This document shows, piece after piece, positions 9,301 through 17,802 of a DNA stretch of 64,000 bases. A program made the position numbers and the translations under genes. The notes under the pieces were generated by a model. It made no database searches. It worked only from the letters and a program-made list of their open reading frames with translations, and was not told the DNA's origin. The first letter of the stretch is position 1. The number at the start of each line of letters is the position of its first letter. Source of the stretch: Chryseobacterium elymi. Lineage in GTDB: Bacteria; Bacteroidota; Bacteroidia; Flavobacteriales; Weeksellaceae. The stretch lies in contig NZ_QNUH01000013.1 in NCBI RefSeq assembly GCF_003385495.1, positions 1 to 64,000 of the forward strand. Direction: 5' to 3'.

Positions 9301-10026
9301 ATGTGTTCCGCTGCTGATCACTGGGTGATGTAGGGCAACAATGATCCTTTTATCCTGGTTTTTGGTAACAAGATCTTTAAACTCTGTGAAGAAATCTTCA
9401 CGTGTTTTAATCGTGCAGTTTTTATTGATCCCGGGATATTGATCCCAGTTGACAAGTGCCCATTCGGAGTCAATAACGATAAGTTTAATATCTTTCGAAA
9501 GATTGATATCATCAATTCCGCAGGAATTTTTAGGAAGGAAAGCTTTCTTGTCATTGAAATAGGCTTTTATCAGATTTTCCTGTGCTTTTAATCCGTCAAG
9601 CCCGCTGTTCCAGTCATGATTTCCCGGAATAACCAATGTTTTTCCTTTGAAATTTTTAGTAATGGCAAGCTGATTTTCCAGCTTTTGCTTAGCCAGCGCA
9701 TACTCTTTATCAGAATCTTTAGGCAATCCGTTGGGGTAGATATTATCGCCCAAGAAGATCAGCATGGAATTGCTGTCTGCCGAATCCAGTTTGTTTTTAA
9801 GTAAATTTAATGTGTTCTGTGCCTGAGGTTCATCTGCATTTCCGGCATCCCCGATCAGGAAAACTTTAAAATCATTTTCAGATTTTACATCAGAATTTTT
9901 AACTTCAAATAAGTTTTTACCCTTTTTTACGTTATATGTTGCGCACGAATAGAGAACTCCTGCAGATAATACTGCCCGAAAGGCAATAGAGGTTTTTTTT
10001 AAATGAGTTTTAAAGGATAAATTCAT
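6313..10026 (-). CDS. Calcineurin-like phosphoesterase fused to an outer-membrane beta-barrel
   Basis: 1237 residues. The N-terminus is a lipoprotein-like signal (SAGVLYSCATYN). Residues of about 50-350 form a metallophosphoesterase with all motifs: FLIGDAGNAD, FLGDNIYPNG, PGNHDWNSG, ALHHPV and SGHDHN. A long middle region (about 400-800) has no motif I recognise. The last 350 residues look like a BamA/TamA-type surface-antigen barrel, with GNNGMRAF and RWDFGRVR near the end and the protein finishing in Phe. It is probably an outer-membrane protein displaying a phosphatase. It is divergent from the HD gene, with 26 bases between starts. Confidence 0.8.
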   Translation of the reverse strand: MNLSFKTHLKKTSIAFRAVLSAGVLYSCATYNVKKGKNLFEVKNSDVKSENDFKVFLIGDAGNADEPQAQNTLNLLKNKLDSADSNSMLIFLGDNIYPNGLPKDSDKEYALAKQKLENQLAITKNFKGKTLVIPGNHDWNSGLDGLKAQENLIKAYFNDKKAFLPKNSCGIDDINLSKDIKLIVIDSEWALVNWDQYPGINKNCTIKTREDFFTEFKDLVTKNQDKRIIVALHHPVISSGTHAGFNSAKAHLYPLKSKVPFPIAASFINILRSSSGANPEDINNQHYADLANRLKSIVQDKENIIFVSGHDHNLQYHEERNIRQIISGAGSKTDPATIAEKTDFSYGGSGFAVLNIRKDQSTDVEYFSTKDNSIKKLAHISVISKPDVFVNNYPKDFPATATSSVYPVKLTQKGPVYLWLWGEHYRKYYGIPIEAPTADLASLNGGFTPFREGGGNQSNSLRLKAADGQEFVMRGVKKSAVRFLNNMAFKKSTFGNELNNTFPEKFLLDFYTTNHPFTPFSVGNMADKLGIFHSNPKLYYIPKQYTLGEYNKNYGDEMYMIEERFSSDPKTLASLDNAKDIVSTDDVLRNFTKNYKYSVDRESYIRARIFDMLIGDWDRHSDQWKWAEYQDGDNVVYKPVPKDRDQAFSRYDGAAFKLIMNVPAIRHMKTFKEEIKNVKWMNMEPYPLDLIFLKGASQEEWTAQAKYIQEHLTDADIDDAFSNLPKEVKDETIADIQRKLKIRKTKLQDYAAQYYDVLQEKVPLAGTVNPDKFVITKTAHSINVKQYKLDKNKENPELVFEKTYEDSKTKELWIYGLEDDDIYEVSGEGRPKTNIRLIGGYNHDVYNIADGKSVKIYDFKSQKNTYNGSGTKNISDDYDINTYNYKHPKYNFYAGYPNADYNPDDGVILGVLANYTVNNFIRAPYTQKHSLKVNFYTATGGFNATYKGIFKKAISGWDFNLDATYTTPRFSENFFGLSNESKYDKENTEREYNRARISKFNFAPSISKKSWMNLQHQFQLTFEDNKVQRNGDRFVDQSPDVRPEVFKSQQFAGANYTFSFKNLDNNAFPTLGLELVMNADWRTNLSNTEKNFFTLNGTLTIDHRLDKRGNFVFANSSNAMWISNNTFEFYQAASIGGNNGMRAFRNDRFSGKSYFTNNSEIRWDFGRVRNNIIPANMGVLIGYDLGRVWNDGENSKKWHQSVGAGFWMSVVEMFSARLNYFHGSDGGRISAGVGMTF

Positions 10027-10052
10027 AAATTTACATTAACAAAAATTCAGGG

Positions 10053-11222
10053 ATGAATATTTTACACAAAGCTAAAGATTATGTAGAAATCTTATTCAAA
10101 GATAAGTTATCTTCTGTATACTTTTATCATAATTTTATTCACACGACCTATACGGTAAACAAGGCCGAAGAGATCATGCGGAATACGCCTGTTTCCAAAG
10201 AGGATCAGGAGAAAGTGCTTCTGGCACTCTGGTTTCATGATACGGGTTATGTAGAATGTGCACAGGATCATGAAGAAAAAGGTGTGCTCATCCTTACCGA
10301 TTTTCTGAAGCAGGAAAATTATCCTGAAAACTATATTGAGGATGTTTCTAAACTGATTCTGGCGACTAAAATCACCTATGAACCCCAAAATCTTCTGGAA
10401 AAGATCGTAAAAGATGCGGACTGCAGTCACTTTGCCAGCCACGATTATAATGATATTTCCGATGCGCTTAGAAAAGAATGGGAACTTACCAACGTAAGAT
10501 GCTTCTCCAATGATGAATGGAACGCCGGAAATCTTGAAATGCTTAAAGACAAGCATCATTATTATACAGACTATGCCAAGGAAAACTGGGAACCTCTGAA
10601 AAAGAAGAACATAAAGAAAATAGAAAAAAAGCTTGAAAAAGAAGAGGATAAAAAAGAAAACGCAGATAATAAAAAAGAGCCGAAAGAACCAAAATCTGAC
10701 CGCAGCGTAGATACCCTGTTCAGAGTAACATTGAATAACCACACCAGGCTGAGTGATATTGCTGACAGTAAGGCGAATATTCTTCTTTCCGTTAATGCTA
10801 TCATTATTTCAGTCTGCCTTTCTGTACTGGTTCCTAAATTGGATACCCCAAAGAATGCGCACCTTATCATTCCTAGCTTTATATTGCTTACTTCAAGTGT
10901 TCTGACCATTATATTTGCGATCCTGTCTACAAAACCGAATGTAACGAAAACCAATTTTACGGCCCAGGATATTGCAGACAGAAAAGTAAACCTGCTGTTT
11001 TTTGGAAACTTTCATCAGATGCTGTTTAATGAATACCATGATGCCATGAAGGACCTCATTAAGGACAGGGATTATATTTATGATTCTATGGTGAAAGACC
11101 TTTATTTCCTTGGGAAGGTCCTTGACAGAAAATACAAGCTTTTATCTGTAACCTATAAGATATTTATGGCAGGAATTATTATTTCTGTACTTTCTTTTGC
11201 CTATGCTTTTCTTTCCCTTTAA
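10053..11222 (+). CDS. HD-domain protein fused to a Pycsar-effector-like (DUF5706) membrane domain
   Basis: 389 residues. The N-terminal part is an HD hydrolase: His at 26/30, WFHD at 60-63, DHEEKG near 72-77 and KDADCSH near 125. A charged Lys/Glu linker (about 180-215) leads to a domain with FRVTLNNHTRLSDIADSKAN followed by a pair of membrane helices and a third near the end. This second domain resembles the Pycsar effector family (PycTM, DUF5706), which in Pycsar responds to cyclic nucleotides. No cyclase gene is near. The fusion could link nucleotide hydrolysis to a membrane response. A bestrophin gene follows after 15 bases. Confidence 0.75.
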   Translation: MNILHKAKDYVEILFKDKLSSVYFYHNFIHTTYTVNKAEEIMRNTPVSKEDQEKVLLALWFHDTGYVECAQDHEEKGVLILTDFLKQENYPENYIEDVSKLILATKITYEPQNLLEKIVKDADCSHFASHDYNDISDALRKEWELTNVRCFSNDEWNAGNLEMLKDKHHYYTDYAKENWEPLKKKNIKKIEKKLEKEEDKKENADNKKEPKEPKSDRSVDTLFRVTLNNHTRLSDIADSKANILLSVNAIIISVCLSVLVPKLDTPKNAHLIIPSFILLTSSVLTIIFAILSTKPNVTKTNFTAQDIADRKVNLLFFGNFHQMLFNEYHDAMKDLIKDRDYIYDSMVKDLYFLGKVLDRKYKLLSVTYKIFMAGIIISVLSFAYAFLSL

Positions 11223-11237
11223 TAAAAACAGAAACAA

Positions 11238-12161
11238 ATGATTGTAAGACAGCGGACCAACTGGTTGAAAATGTTGTTTATATGGAGAGGTTCCGTATTG
11301 AAGAAAATTGTTGTCCAGCTGGGTGTTATTTTAATATTTTCACTGCTGATCTATTTTTTTAAAGGAAAGATCTTCGATTATAAAGTACATCTTAATCCTA
11401 CTATTTTTACACTCATAGGTCTTGCACTGGCTATTTTCATGGGATTCTGCAATTCTGCAAGCTATGACCGCTTCTGGGAAGGACGCAAGCTGTGGGGATT
11501 GTTGGTGATAGAAACAAGATCTTTTACAAGGCAGATCCTCTCAATGGTGAATGATCCTTCGCCGGGAGCCAGAGAAGAGAAAGAAAAAATCATTAAAATG
11601 GTTTCGGCATTCTGCTGGTCTCTGAATGATCAGCTGAGAGAAAAATCCGGAACAGAACATTTAACAAGGCTTCTTTCTCCAGAACATGCAGAACAGCTCA
11701 AAGATAAAAAATTTATCCCCAGCATCATACTCGGTTTTATTGCAGACTGGCTGAATGAACAGCAGCAGAAAGGAAACATTGATACAATCGTTATGACCTC
11801 GATGGATCACCAGCTGAACCAGTTTTCCAATATTTCAGGAGGTTGTGAGAGGATTTATAATACGCCTTTGCCTTTTGCTTACAGTGTGCTGCTGCACCGT
11901 ACGGTTTATCTCTACTGTTTCTGGCTGCCGTTCGGATTGGTTGACAGTCTGGGCTGGATGATGCCTCTGATCGTTCTGCTGATCAGCTATACATTTATTG
12001 CCCTGGATGCTATTATCCAGGAAATAGGTGAGCCGTTTGGAGAGGAGGAAAATGATCTTGCCCTGAACAGTATGTGCAGAACGATTGAGTATTCTATTTT
12101 CGAACAGGCAGGAATGCCACAGGGCGAGCTGAAAAAGCCGGATTCTTATTTTATAGATTAA
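11238..12161 (+). CDS. Bestrophin family membrane channel
   Basis: 307 residues, the usual length of bacterial bestrophins (UPF0187, YneE-like). The N-terminal segment RTNWLKMLFIWRGSVL, the pore helix region FMGFCNSASYDRFWEGRKLWG and the late segment IGEPFGEEENDLALNSM are family hallmarks. Bacterial bestrophins form pentameric ion channels in the inner membrane. Its closeness to the HD/PycTM gene suggests a shared operon and perhaps a shared signal. Its stop overlaps the stop of the convergent GAF gene by 4 bases. Confidence 0.88.
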   Translation: MIVRQRTNWLKMLFIWRGSVLKKIVVQLGVILIFSLLIYFFKGKIFDYKVHLNPTIFTLIGLALAIFMGFCNSASYDRFWEGRKLWGLLVIETRSFTRQILSMVNDPSPGAREEKEKIIKMVSAFCWSLNDQLREKSGTEHLTRLLSPEHAEQLKDKKFIPSIILGFIADWLNEQQQKGNIDTIVMTSMDHQLNQFSNISGGCERIYNTPLPFAYSVLLHRTVYLYCFWLPFGLVDSLGWMMPLIVLLISYTFIALDAIIQEIGEPFGEEENDLALNSMCRTIEYSIFEQAGMPQGELKKPDSYFID

Positions 12162-14464
12162 TCTTGAGCTAGAGAGATCCTCAATGCCAGCAATCCCGTA
12201 ATTCCCTGGAGATCTTCCACTTTTAAAAACTCTATATCATTCTGCAGAATTCCTTTTTTCTGAAGCTTGTTGATGTATTCCAGGTATTCTTTCTGGTTTT
12301 CCATTCCGAAATAAACAATGGTAATTTTTCCGGGACAGGTAATTCTTTCCGAAGAATCTTTGACATGGGCTTTATCCAGACGTTTTTTTACAATTTCATA
12401 ATACGAATTGTAGGCACCATCTACATCAAAACGCTTTTCATCCATTCTGAAGCGGATATCTATCTTTTCATTATACACAAAAAGCAGTGAGGCAATATCA
12501 AGCTGTATTGGCAGGCTTTTTTTAAAAGTCTGGAATTCACGTTCCATGCTGCAGATGGTTTTCAGCTGCCAGTATCTTAATTTGTGGACCACTTTGGAGG
12601 TATAGCTGAGATCCGGAGCAATATTATGTCCGATATAGAGATTGTGCTCTACACCATCGGATTTAAACCTTTCATAATAGTGCGGAAAGATCTGCTGTGC
12701 TTTGACCTGGCTTTCATCCAGCATATCGGCCAATTTTCTGTTAACCAGCGTTATGGAATCATCTAGATTTTTTCTGTTGGCGTAAAATAGATCGGTCTGG
12801 GCAAAAACCTGCACAAAATAATCTTTGATTTTATTTTTTATTTCCCTGTCCGTTTTCAGTTCCAGTTTCCCTTGCAGATAAGGATGGATTTCTTCTCTCA
12901 AAAATCTCTGAAGGCGCTGTTCCGTATCAGCTTTGATCTCGTTGTTCAGTTCATTTTCAAAAACATCAAGAGCCAGAAGGTATTTTTCTGAATCGGAATT
13001 GATGAGTGTGAAAATATTATGAAGATTTTCAAGCTGTTGGTTGAGGTCTTCAAGCATAAGATTAAAACGCTTCTCTGAAGAAGAGCGGATATCCGAGAAC
13101 CCGAACAGCGGGGTCAGGTTTTTGAAAGAGATCTGCTTCAGTGTATACATTTTTTTTCCCAACGAAGCATTGAAATATTTTTCGGCTTCATTTCTGAATT
13201 TCCAGACCACGCTGTCGTGAATGGAGGTATATTCACGCTGGATGATGGCTTCTATCTGGTAGTTTTTTTCAAAGCTGAATCTGTTCAGTGAGAACAGGAT
13301 CATATCGGTGAAAAATTCCATTTTTTTCAGCTTTAATCCGTTGAAACTATTGGCTTGCGGAGAGGTAAATTCCATAATGGCCAAAAGCTCGTTATCTTTC
13401 ATGATCGGGATTACCATGAAGCTGTTAATATTGTTGTTCCTTAAAATACTAAAAGAAGGAAGTTCTTTGATATTGTCATCCAGATTGTCGACATTCGAGA
13501 TGACAATCGGTTTGGAATTGTGATTTAAATTGTTAAAAGTACTTTTCCGGGTTTCTTCATCAAATGCATTGATCCAGAAATCCAGAACATGATGGGTGAA
13601 AACATTTTCGTAGATTGGAAGTTTGCCGAGCTTCTGATCTTTCTTATCGAAAAGCATCAGTCCGAAATTAAGTTCCGGGACATCGAAATAGGATTTGAAA
13701 ATTTCAACAAGATTTTCATCCGGGCTCAAATCCTCCGGATCAATTTCTATCATACTCGACTTAAGATCGGACAGGGCTACCTCAGAAGTACAGTCTACCA
13801 AAGAAACAATAGTAAAGCCTTTTAAAACCCATGATTTTGAAGGGAAATATTTTTTCCAGAGCTTAAAATCATCCAGATTTTCCAACAACATATCCAGTAT
13901 ATCATCTGAAGGGATTTTTGCGTTTTCAGTAGGATATATCTCAGTAAAATCTGAATTTACCGTGATCTTATAATGTTTCATGATTCCCAGTCTGTTCGGG
14001 ATATCATAATAAAGGGGCATGGTACTTTTGATGTCCCTTTTGAAATAGCTCTGCAAGATAAGGCAGCAGCAGAATACATAAAACTCATCGTCCCCGATAT
14101 TTCTCAGCTCTATTTCAAAGTCCTTTCCGGCATCTTTAAGTATACCCTTAAATCTTTCGGTATAGTTGAAAGTAGTTTTGGAAAGCGGAACACTGGCCGC
14201 TTTGATCTCATTGTGTGTAAGACCGGTAGGGAAGAGGTCTGCAAGAATCTGTCTGATGAGGTCTTCATGTTTTTCAAGAAGGGCTTCATCCAGGAATCCG
14301 TCTCTTAGCTCAGGAATTTTTTTTGTCCTCTCAATTAAAGATTCAGCATAATTGACACGGTATTCCAGACGGTCGTTATAACGGATGTGTTCCAGAACAT
14401 CCAAATATTTTTTGAATGATATAAGAACCTGAAATGGAGCGTCTTTTTTGTAAAGGTTGGCCAA
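12158..14464 (-). CDS. GAF-domain protein, Flavobacteriia-specific
   Basis: 768 residues, no signal peptide or membrane helix. A GAF-like sensor domain is suggested around 260-420 (with FSILRNNNINSFMVIPIMKDNELLAIMEF). The rest is mostly helical and matches a conserved flavobacterial protein of unknown role. The start is TTG at 14462-14464: no ATG is available nearby, and a TAAATTTC -7-like element lies just upstream. It may be a cytoplasmic sensor, but no output domain is recognised. Confidence 0.65.
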   Translation of the reverse strand: MANLYKKDAPFQVLISFKKYLDVLEHIRYNDRLEYRVNYAESLIERTKKIPELRDGFLDEALLEKHEDLIRQILADLFPTGLTHNEIKAASVPLSKTTFNYTERFKGILKDAGKDFEIELRNIGDDEFYVFCCCLILQSYFKRDIKSTMPLYYDIPNRLGIMKHYKITVNSDFTEIYPTENAKIPSDDILDMLLENLDDFKLWKKYFPSKSWVLKGFTIVSLVDCTSEVALSDLKSSMIEIDPEDLSPDENLVEIFKSYFDVPELNFGLMLFDKKDQKLGKLPIYENVFTHHVLDFWINAFDEETRKSTFNNLNHNSKPIVISNVDNLDDNIKELPSFSILRNNNINSFMVIPIMKDNELLAIMEFTSPQANSFNGLKLKKMEFFTDMILFSLNRFSFEKNYQIEAIIQREYTSIHDSVVWKFRNEAEKYFNASLGKKMYTLKQISFKNLTPLFGFSDIRSSSEKRFNLMLEDLNQQLENLHNIFTLINSDSEKYLLALDVFENELNNEIKADTEQRLQRFLREEIHPYLQGKLELKTDREIKNKIKDYFVQVFAQTDLFYANRKNLDDSITLVNRKLADMLDESQVKAQQIFPHYYERFKSDGVEHNLYIGHNIAPDLSYTSKVVHKLRYWQLKTICSMEREFQTFKKSLPIQLDIASLLFVYNEKIDIRFRMDEKRFDVDGAYNSYYEIVKKRLDKAHVKDSSERITCPGKITIVYFGMENQKEYLEYINKLQKKGILQNDIEFLKVEDLQGITGLLALRISLAQD

Positions 14465-14722
14465 GGGCTGAAATTTAAAGTAAAGTTATGAAAAAAAGAT
14501 CACTTCCAACTTATTGCAAATTGGTGGAAGGCACATTTATAAGGGCTTTGGTTATTTTTCCTAAACAAAATCCGGATAGAGGTAAAACATTATCTGTTAT
14601 TTTTTTTCTTTATGAAAAACTCTGCAGTTTCTTAAATTAAACACAAGGATAGGCAAGGCTTTTAAAAAGCATTCATTTGATTTTTAAGATAGACAGAGCC
14701 GTTGCACCTATTGGTAACAAAA
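14465..14722. other. Intergenic region between the GAF gene and the nuo operon end
   Basis: About 260 bases with no gene. It holds the upstream region of the GAF gene and, at 14633-14660, a stretch beginning TTAAATTAAAC and containing CAAGG that resembles part of the inverted-repeat element at 31517-31726, so it may be a worn copy of the same dispersed repeat. Confidence 0.4.
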
Positions 14723-14747
14723 AAGCACAACCGAAAAAGTTGTGCTT
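14723..14747 (-). terminator. Terminator of the nuo operon
   Basis: AAGCACAAC (14723-14731) pairs with GTTGTGCTT (14739-14747) around a 7-base loop. Read on the minus strand, the stem is followed by a T run. It lies 24 bases after the nuoN stop. Confidence 0.8.
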
Positions 14748-14770
14748 CTGTATATTTTATATATTGGGAT

Positions 14771-16156
14771 TTATAATCCAAACTGTCTTGCAAACAGATC
14801 AGGGAAAACTCCTAACACAATAATTGAAGCAATGACAAATACCGCCACGATATTATAAGTAAGCGTTACTTTTTCTGAAGATTTGAATGTTGTTTCTTTG
14901 AAGAAGAACATTGAAATAATCAGTCTTAAATAGTATGCAATAGATACTGCAGAACCTAATACAGCTACCAATACTAAGAAAACTCCGTGCGTTGAATTCA
15001 TTGCCTGGGAGAATAAAGCAAATTTCCCCATGAAACCGGCTGTTAGCGGAACTCCTGCCATTGAAAGCATAGAGATCGCCGCAACTGTGGCTAATAGAGG
15101 TTCAGACTTTGCCAATCCTTTGAAAGCTCCGAAAGAGGTTTCTCTTTTTAATTTTTCAACATAAATCAGGCACATGAAAACTCCTACCGTTGATAAAGCA
15201 TAAGCAAATAAATAGAACGCTAAATTATAAGTAGAAAGGCTCGTCATTCCGAAGAAAACCAATCCGATGTATCCAGCGTGAGATACAGAAGAGTAAGCCA
15301 GCATTCTTTTGGCATTGGTCTGGGCAAGCCCCATAACGTTGGCTAAAAGTAATGTGATGATCAGGAATACGCCAAACACATTGATCCATTCTTCAGTAAC
15401 GCCTCCAAATCCAATAGTCATTAATCTGAATAAAGCAAAAAATCCTGAGATCTTTACCACACTCGCCATAAATGCCGTGATCAGTGAAGGGGCTCCATAA
15501 TATACATCAGGACTCCACATGTGGAAAGGTGCTAATGCTACTTTGAATGCCAGTGCACAAAGAATAAGAAGAACTCCTAAAATGAACATAACATCTTTAG
15601 GGTTTTTAACTCCGAAATCCTGGATTGTATATAAATCAAAACTTCCGGTGCTTCCGTAAATAAATGCAATACCGAACAGTAAGAAACCTGTCGCAAAAGC
15701 ACCCATCAGGAAATACTTGATCGAAGCTTCGTTGGATCTTAAATCAGTTTTGTTGGCACCCGCCATTACATACAACGGAATGGAAAGAATTTCTATCCCT
15801 AAGAAAAGGGTTACCATGTTCTGGAATCCAAAAAGAATAATTCCTCCGCATAATGCAAAAAGCATCAGTGCATATAATTCCGACTGGTGGCTTCTATGGT
15901 TGCTGAACGCAAAACCTCCCAGGAAGAATAACAATAGGGTTGTTACAATAGATATTTTGGTGAATAACGCTGTATTTGCAGTATATTCATACATGTGTCT
16001 GTACTTTTCGAAGAAAGCACATTCAGGTAAGAAGCTTACATATAAAGCGACGATCAATCCTAAAATCCCAATGTATCTTGCGAATTTTCCCTGTTCGAAA
16101 ACTCCTGAAAATAACGCAATAACTGCCGTTAGGAAAACAATAATTAAAACACTCAT
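14771..16156 (-). CDS. nuoN: NADH-quinone oxidoreductase subunit N
   Basis: 461 residues, polytopic inner-membrane antiporter-like subunit of complex I, about 13-14 helices. Conserved charged residues lie in helices such as YFLMGAFATGFLLFG and FKVALAPFHMWSPDVYYGAP (the HMWSPD motif). It takes part in proton pumping. It is the last gene of the operon and is separated from nuoM by 152 bases of repeat-rich spacer. Confidence 0.96.
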   Translation of the reverse strand: MSVLIIVFLTAVIALFSGVFEQGKFARYIGILGLIVALYVSFLPECAFFEKYRHMYEYTANTALFTKISIVTTLLLFFLGGFAFSNHRSHQSELYALMLFALCGGIILFGFQNMVTLFLGIEILSIPLYVMAGANKTDLRSNEASIKYFLMGAFATGFLLFGIAFIYGSTGSFDLYTIQDFGVKNPKDVMFILGVLLILCALAFKVALAPFHMWSPDVYYGAPSLITAFMASVVKISGFFALFRLMTIGFGGVTEEWINVFGVFLIITLLLANVMGLAQTNAKRMLAYSSVSHAGYIGLVFFGMTSLSTYNLAFYLFAYALSTVGVFMCLIYVEKLKRETSFGAFKGLAKSEPLLATVAAISMLSMAGVPLTAGFMGKFALFSQAMNSTHGVFLVLVAVLGSAVSIAYYLRLIISMFFFKETTFKSSEKVTLTYNIVAVFVIASIIVLGVFPDLFARQFGL

Positions 16157-16308
16157 AATATAGATTTGAGATGTGAGATTTTGAGTTGAGAGTTAAAGCT
16201 CAAGGTTTAAAGTTCAGTGGAATAATCTCCTGTCTCTAATCTCCTTGTCTCTTTTCTTTTACTCTTCTCTGATCTCTTAATTTTTTAATTTTTAAATCTT
16301 TTAATTTT
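16157..16308 (-). repeat. Period-7 degenerate repeats in the nuoM-nuoN spacer
   Basis: The spacer contains runs that can be laid out in 7-base units, such as TTTGAGA-TGTGAGA and later units of the CTCTAAT/CTCCTTG type. No open frame is present. It is one of several long nuo spacers with the same period. Confidence 0.5.
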
Positions 16309-17802
16309 TTAGCTGGCCATCGCTGTGTAGATAAACGTCAGCGAACTATTCACCATGTTGATTATCGGTTGAGGGAAGATACCAAATACAATTACAAAAA
16401 CCGCTATGCTTGCCAATACGGAAAACTCTACTGCAGATAAATCTTTTACGGTACTCAATACTGCATCATCTCCCTGTCCGAACATTGCTTTTCCATAGAA
16501 TCTCAATAAATATACAGCAGCAAAGATTACTGTAAGACCAGCAATTACTGCAGCCAAACCGTTGAAATCATATACCGATTTCAGCAAAATAAATTCTCCG
16601 ATGAATCCGTTAGTCAATGGAACACCCATTGAGCCTAATATAATGATCAGGAACAACACGGCAAATTTAGGGGCTACTTTCGCTAAACCTCCCATTTGTC
16701 TGATGTCTCTTGATTTAAATCGTTTGTATAAGATATCACAGCAGTAGAACAATCCAACTACGTTGATACCGTGGGCAAAAGTCTGAACCAATGCTCCTTC
16801 AGCTCCTTCAATATTGAATGTTCCTCTTAAAGTGATGACTGCGGAAGAGAAGATCCCTGCCACCATTAATCCTACGTGAGAGAAAGATGAATACGCAATG
16901 ATTCTCTTCATATCGGTCTGGATGATGGCAATCAGTGCACCGTGAACAATTCCTACAATAGCCAGGATAATGACGATCTGTCCTGAAATTCCGGCAATAG
17001 GAAGCGGTGTGATTGGAAGAAGGTAACGGATAACACCGTACACTGCCATCTTCAGCATGATCCCTGATAAAAGCATGGATCCCTGAGTAGGAGAGTAGGT
17101 ATAGGTATCCGGCTGCCATGTATGGAAAGGAAATACCGGTAATTTCACTGCAAAGGCAAAGAAGATAAACCAGAATACCACCGTTTGCTGTGCCTCATTA
17201 AGCTGAGCATTGTATAGATCTGTTAAAGCGAATGATGCAGAGTGGTTGTACACATAGATCAATCCGGCTAACATAAATAATGACCCAACGAATGTATAAA
17301 CGAAGAATTTCGTAGTGAATTCAAATCTTTTATTTTCCTGGCCCCAAAGTCCGGCAATGAACCAGATCGGAATAAGGGTTACTTCCCAGAAAATGTAGAA
17401 CAACAGTCCGTCTAAAGAAGTGAACACCCCAACAAGGCCGAACTGCATCAGCAGGATCAGGCCGTAGAATGTATTTCTGTAGCTTACATTTTCGTTGAAC
17501 GAAGATAAAATAATAATGGGCGTTAAGATATTGGTCAACAGTAAAAGCAGCAGACTCATTCCGTCAATCCCGAAATGAAGTGAGCTTTTAATAAATTGTG
17601 ACCAAGGGTAGTTGATCTCGTGCTGCAGTACACTGTCTACCGTCGGATTAAAATTAAAATCCGCTGTGATATAGAATGTAATAAGCATTTGGATCAAAGC
17701 TATTCCTAGCGCCAAATATTTGCTGGATTTATTTTTCCATGCAAAAACTAATCCCGAACCTACTAGAGGTAATAGTAATAATGTTAATAATAAACCAGAC
17801 AT
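16309..17802 (-). CDS. nuoM: NADH-quinone oxidoreductase subunit M
   Basis: 497 residues, 14 helices predicted. Family signatures include LFYIFWEVTLIPIWF (with the key Glu), VKLPVFPFHTWQPDTYT, and the broken helix region after it. It is one of the three antiporter-like proton-translocating subunits of complex I. Start and nuoL stop overlap in TAATG, so translation is coupled. Confidence 0.97.
   Translation of the reverse strand: MSGLLLTLLLLPLVGSGLVFAWKNKSSKYLALGIALIQMLITFYITADFNFNPTVDSVLQHEINYPWSQFIKSSLHFGIDGMSLLLLLLTNILTPIIILSSFNENVSYRNTFYGLILLMQFGLVGVFTSLDGLLFYIFWEVTLIPIWFIAGLWGQENKRFEFTTKFFVYTFVGSLFMLAGLIYVYNHSASFALTDLYNAQLNEAQQTVVFWFIFFAFAVKLPVFPFHTWQPDTYTYSPTQGSMLLSGIMLKMAVYGVIRYLLPITPLPIAGISGQIVIILAIVGIVHGALIAIIQTDMKRIIAYSSFSHVGLMVAGIFSSAVITLRGTFNIEGAEGALVQTFAHGINVVGLFYCCDILYKRFKSRDIRQMGGLAKVAPKFAVLFLIIILGSMGVPLTNGFIGEFILLKSVYDFNGLAAVIAGLTVIFAAVYLLRFYGKAMFGQGDDAVLSTVKDLSAVEFSVLASIAVFVIVFGIFPQPIINMVNSSLTFIYTAMAS

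Noticed and set aside
10107-10954. Hydrophobic antisense open frames opposite the HD gene
   Set aside because: Their Phe-rich sequence is the complement of a Lys/Glu-rich linker, not a real membrane protein.
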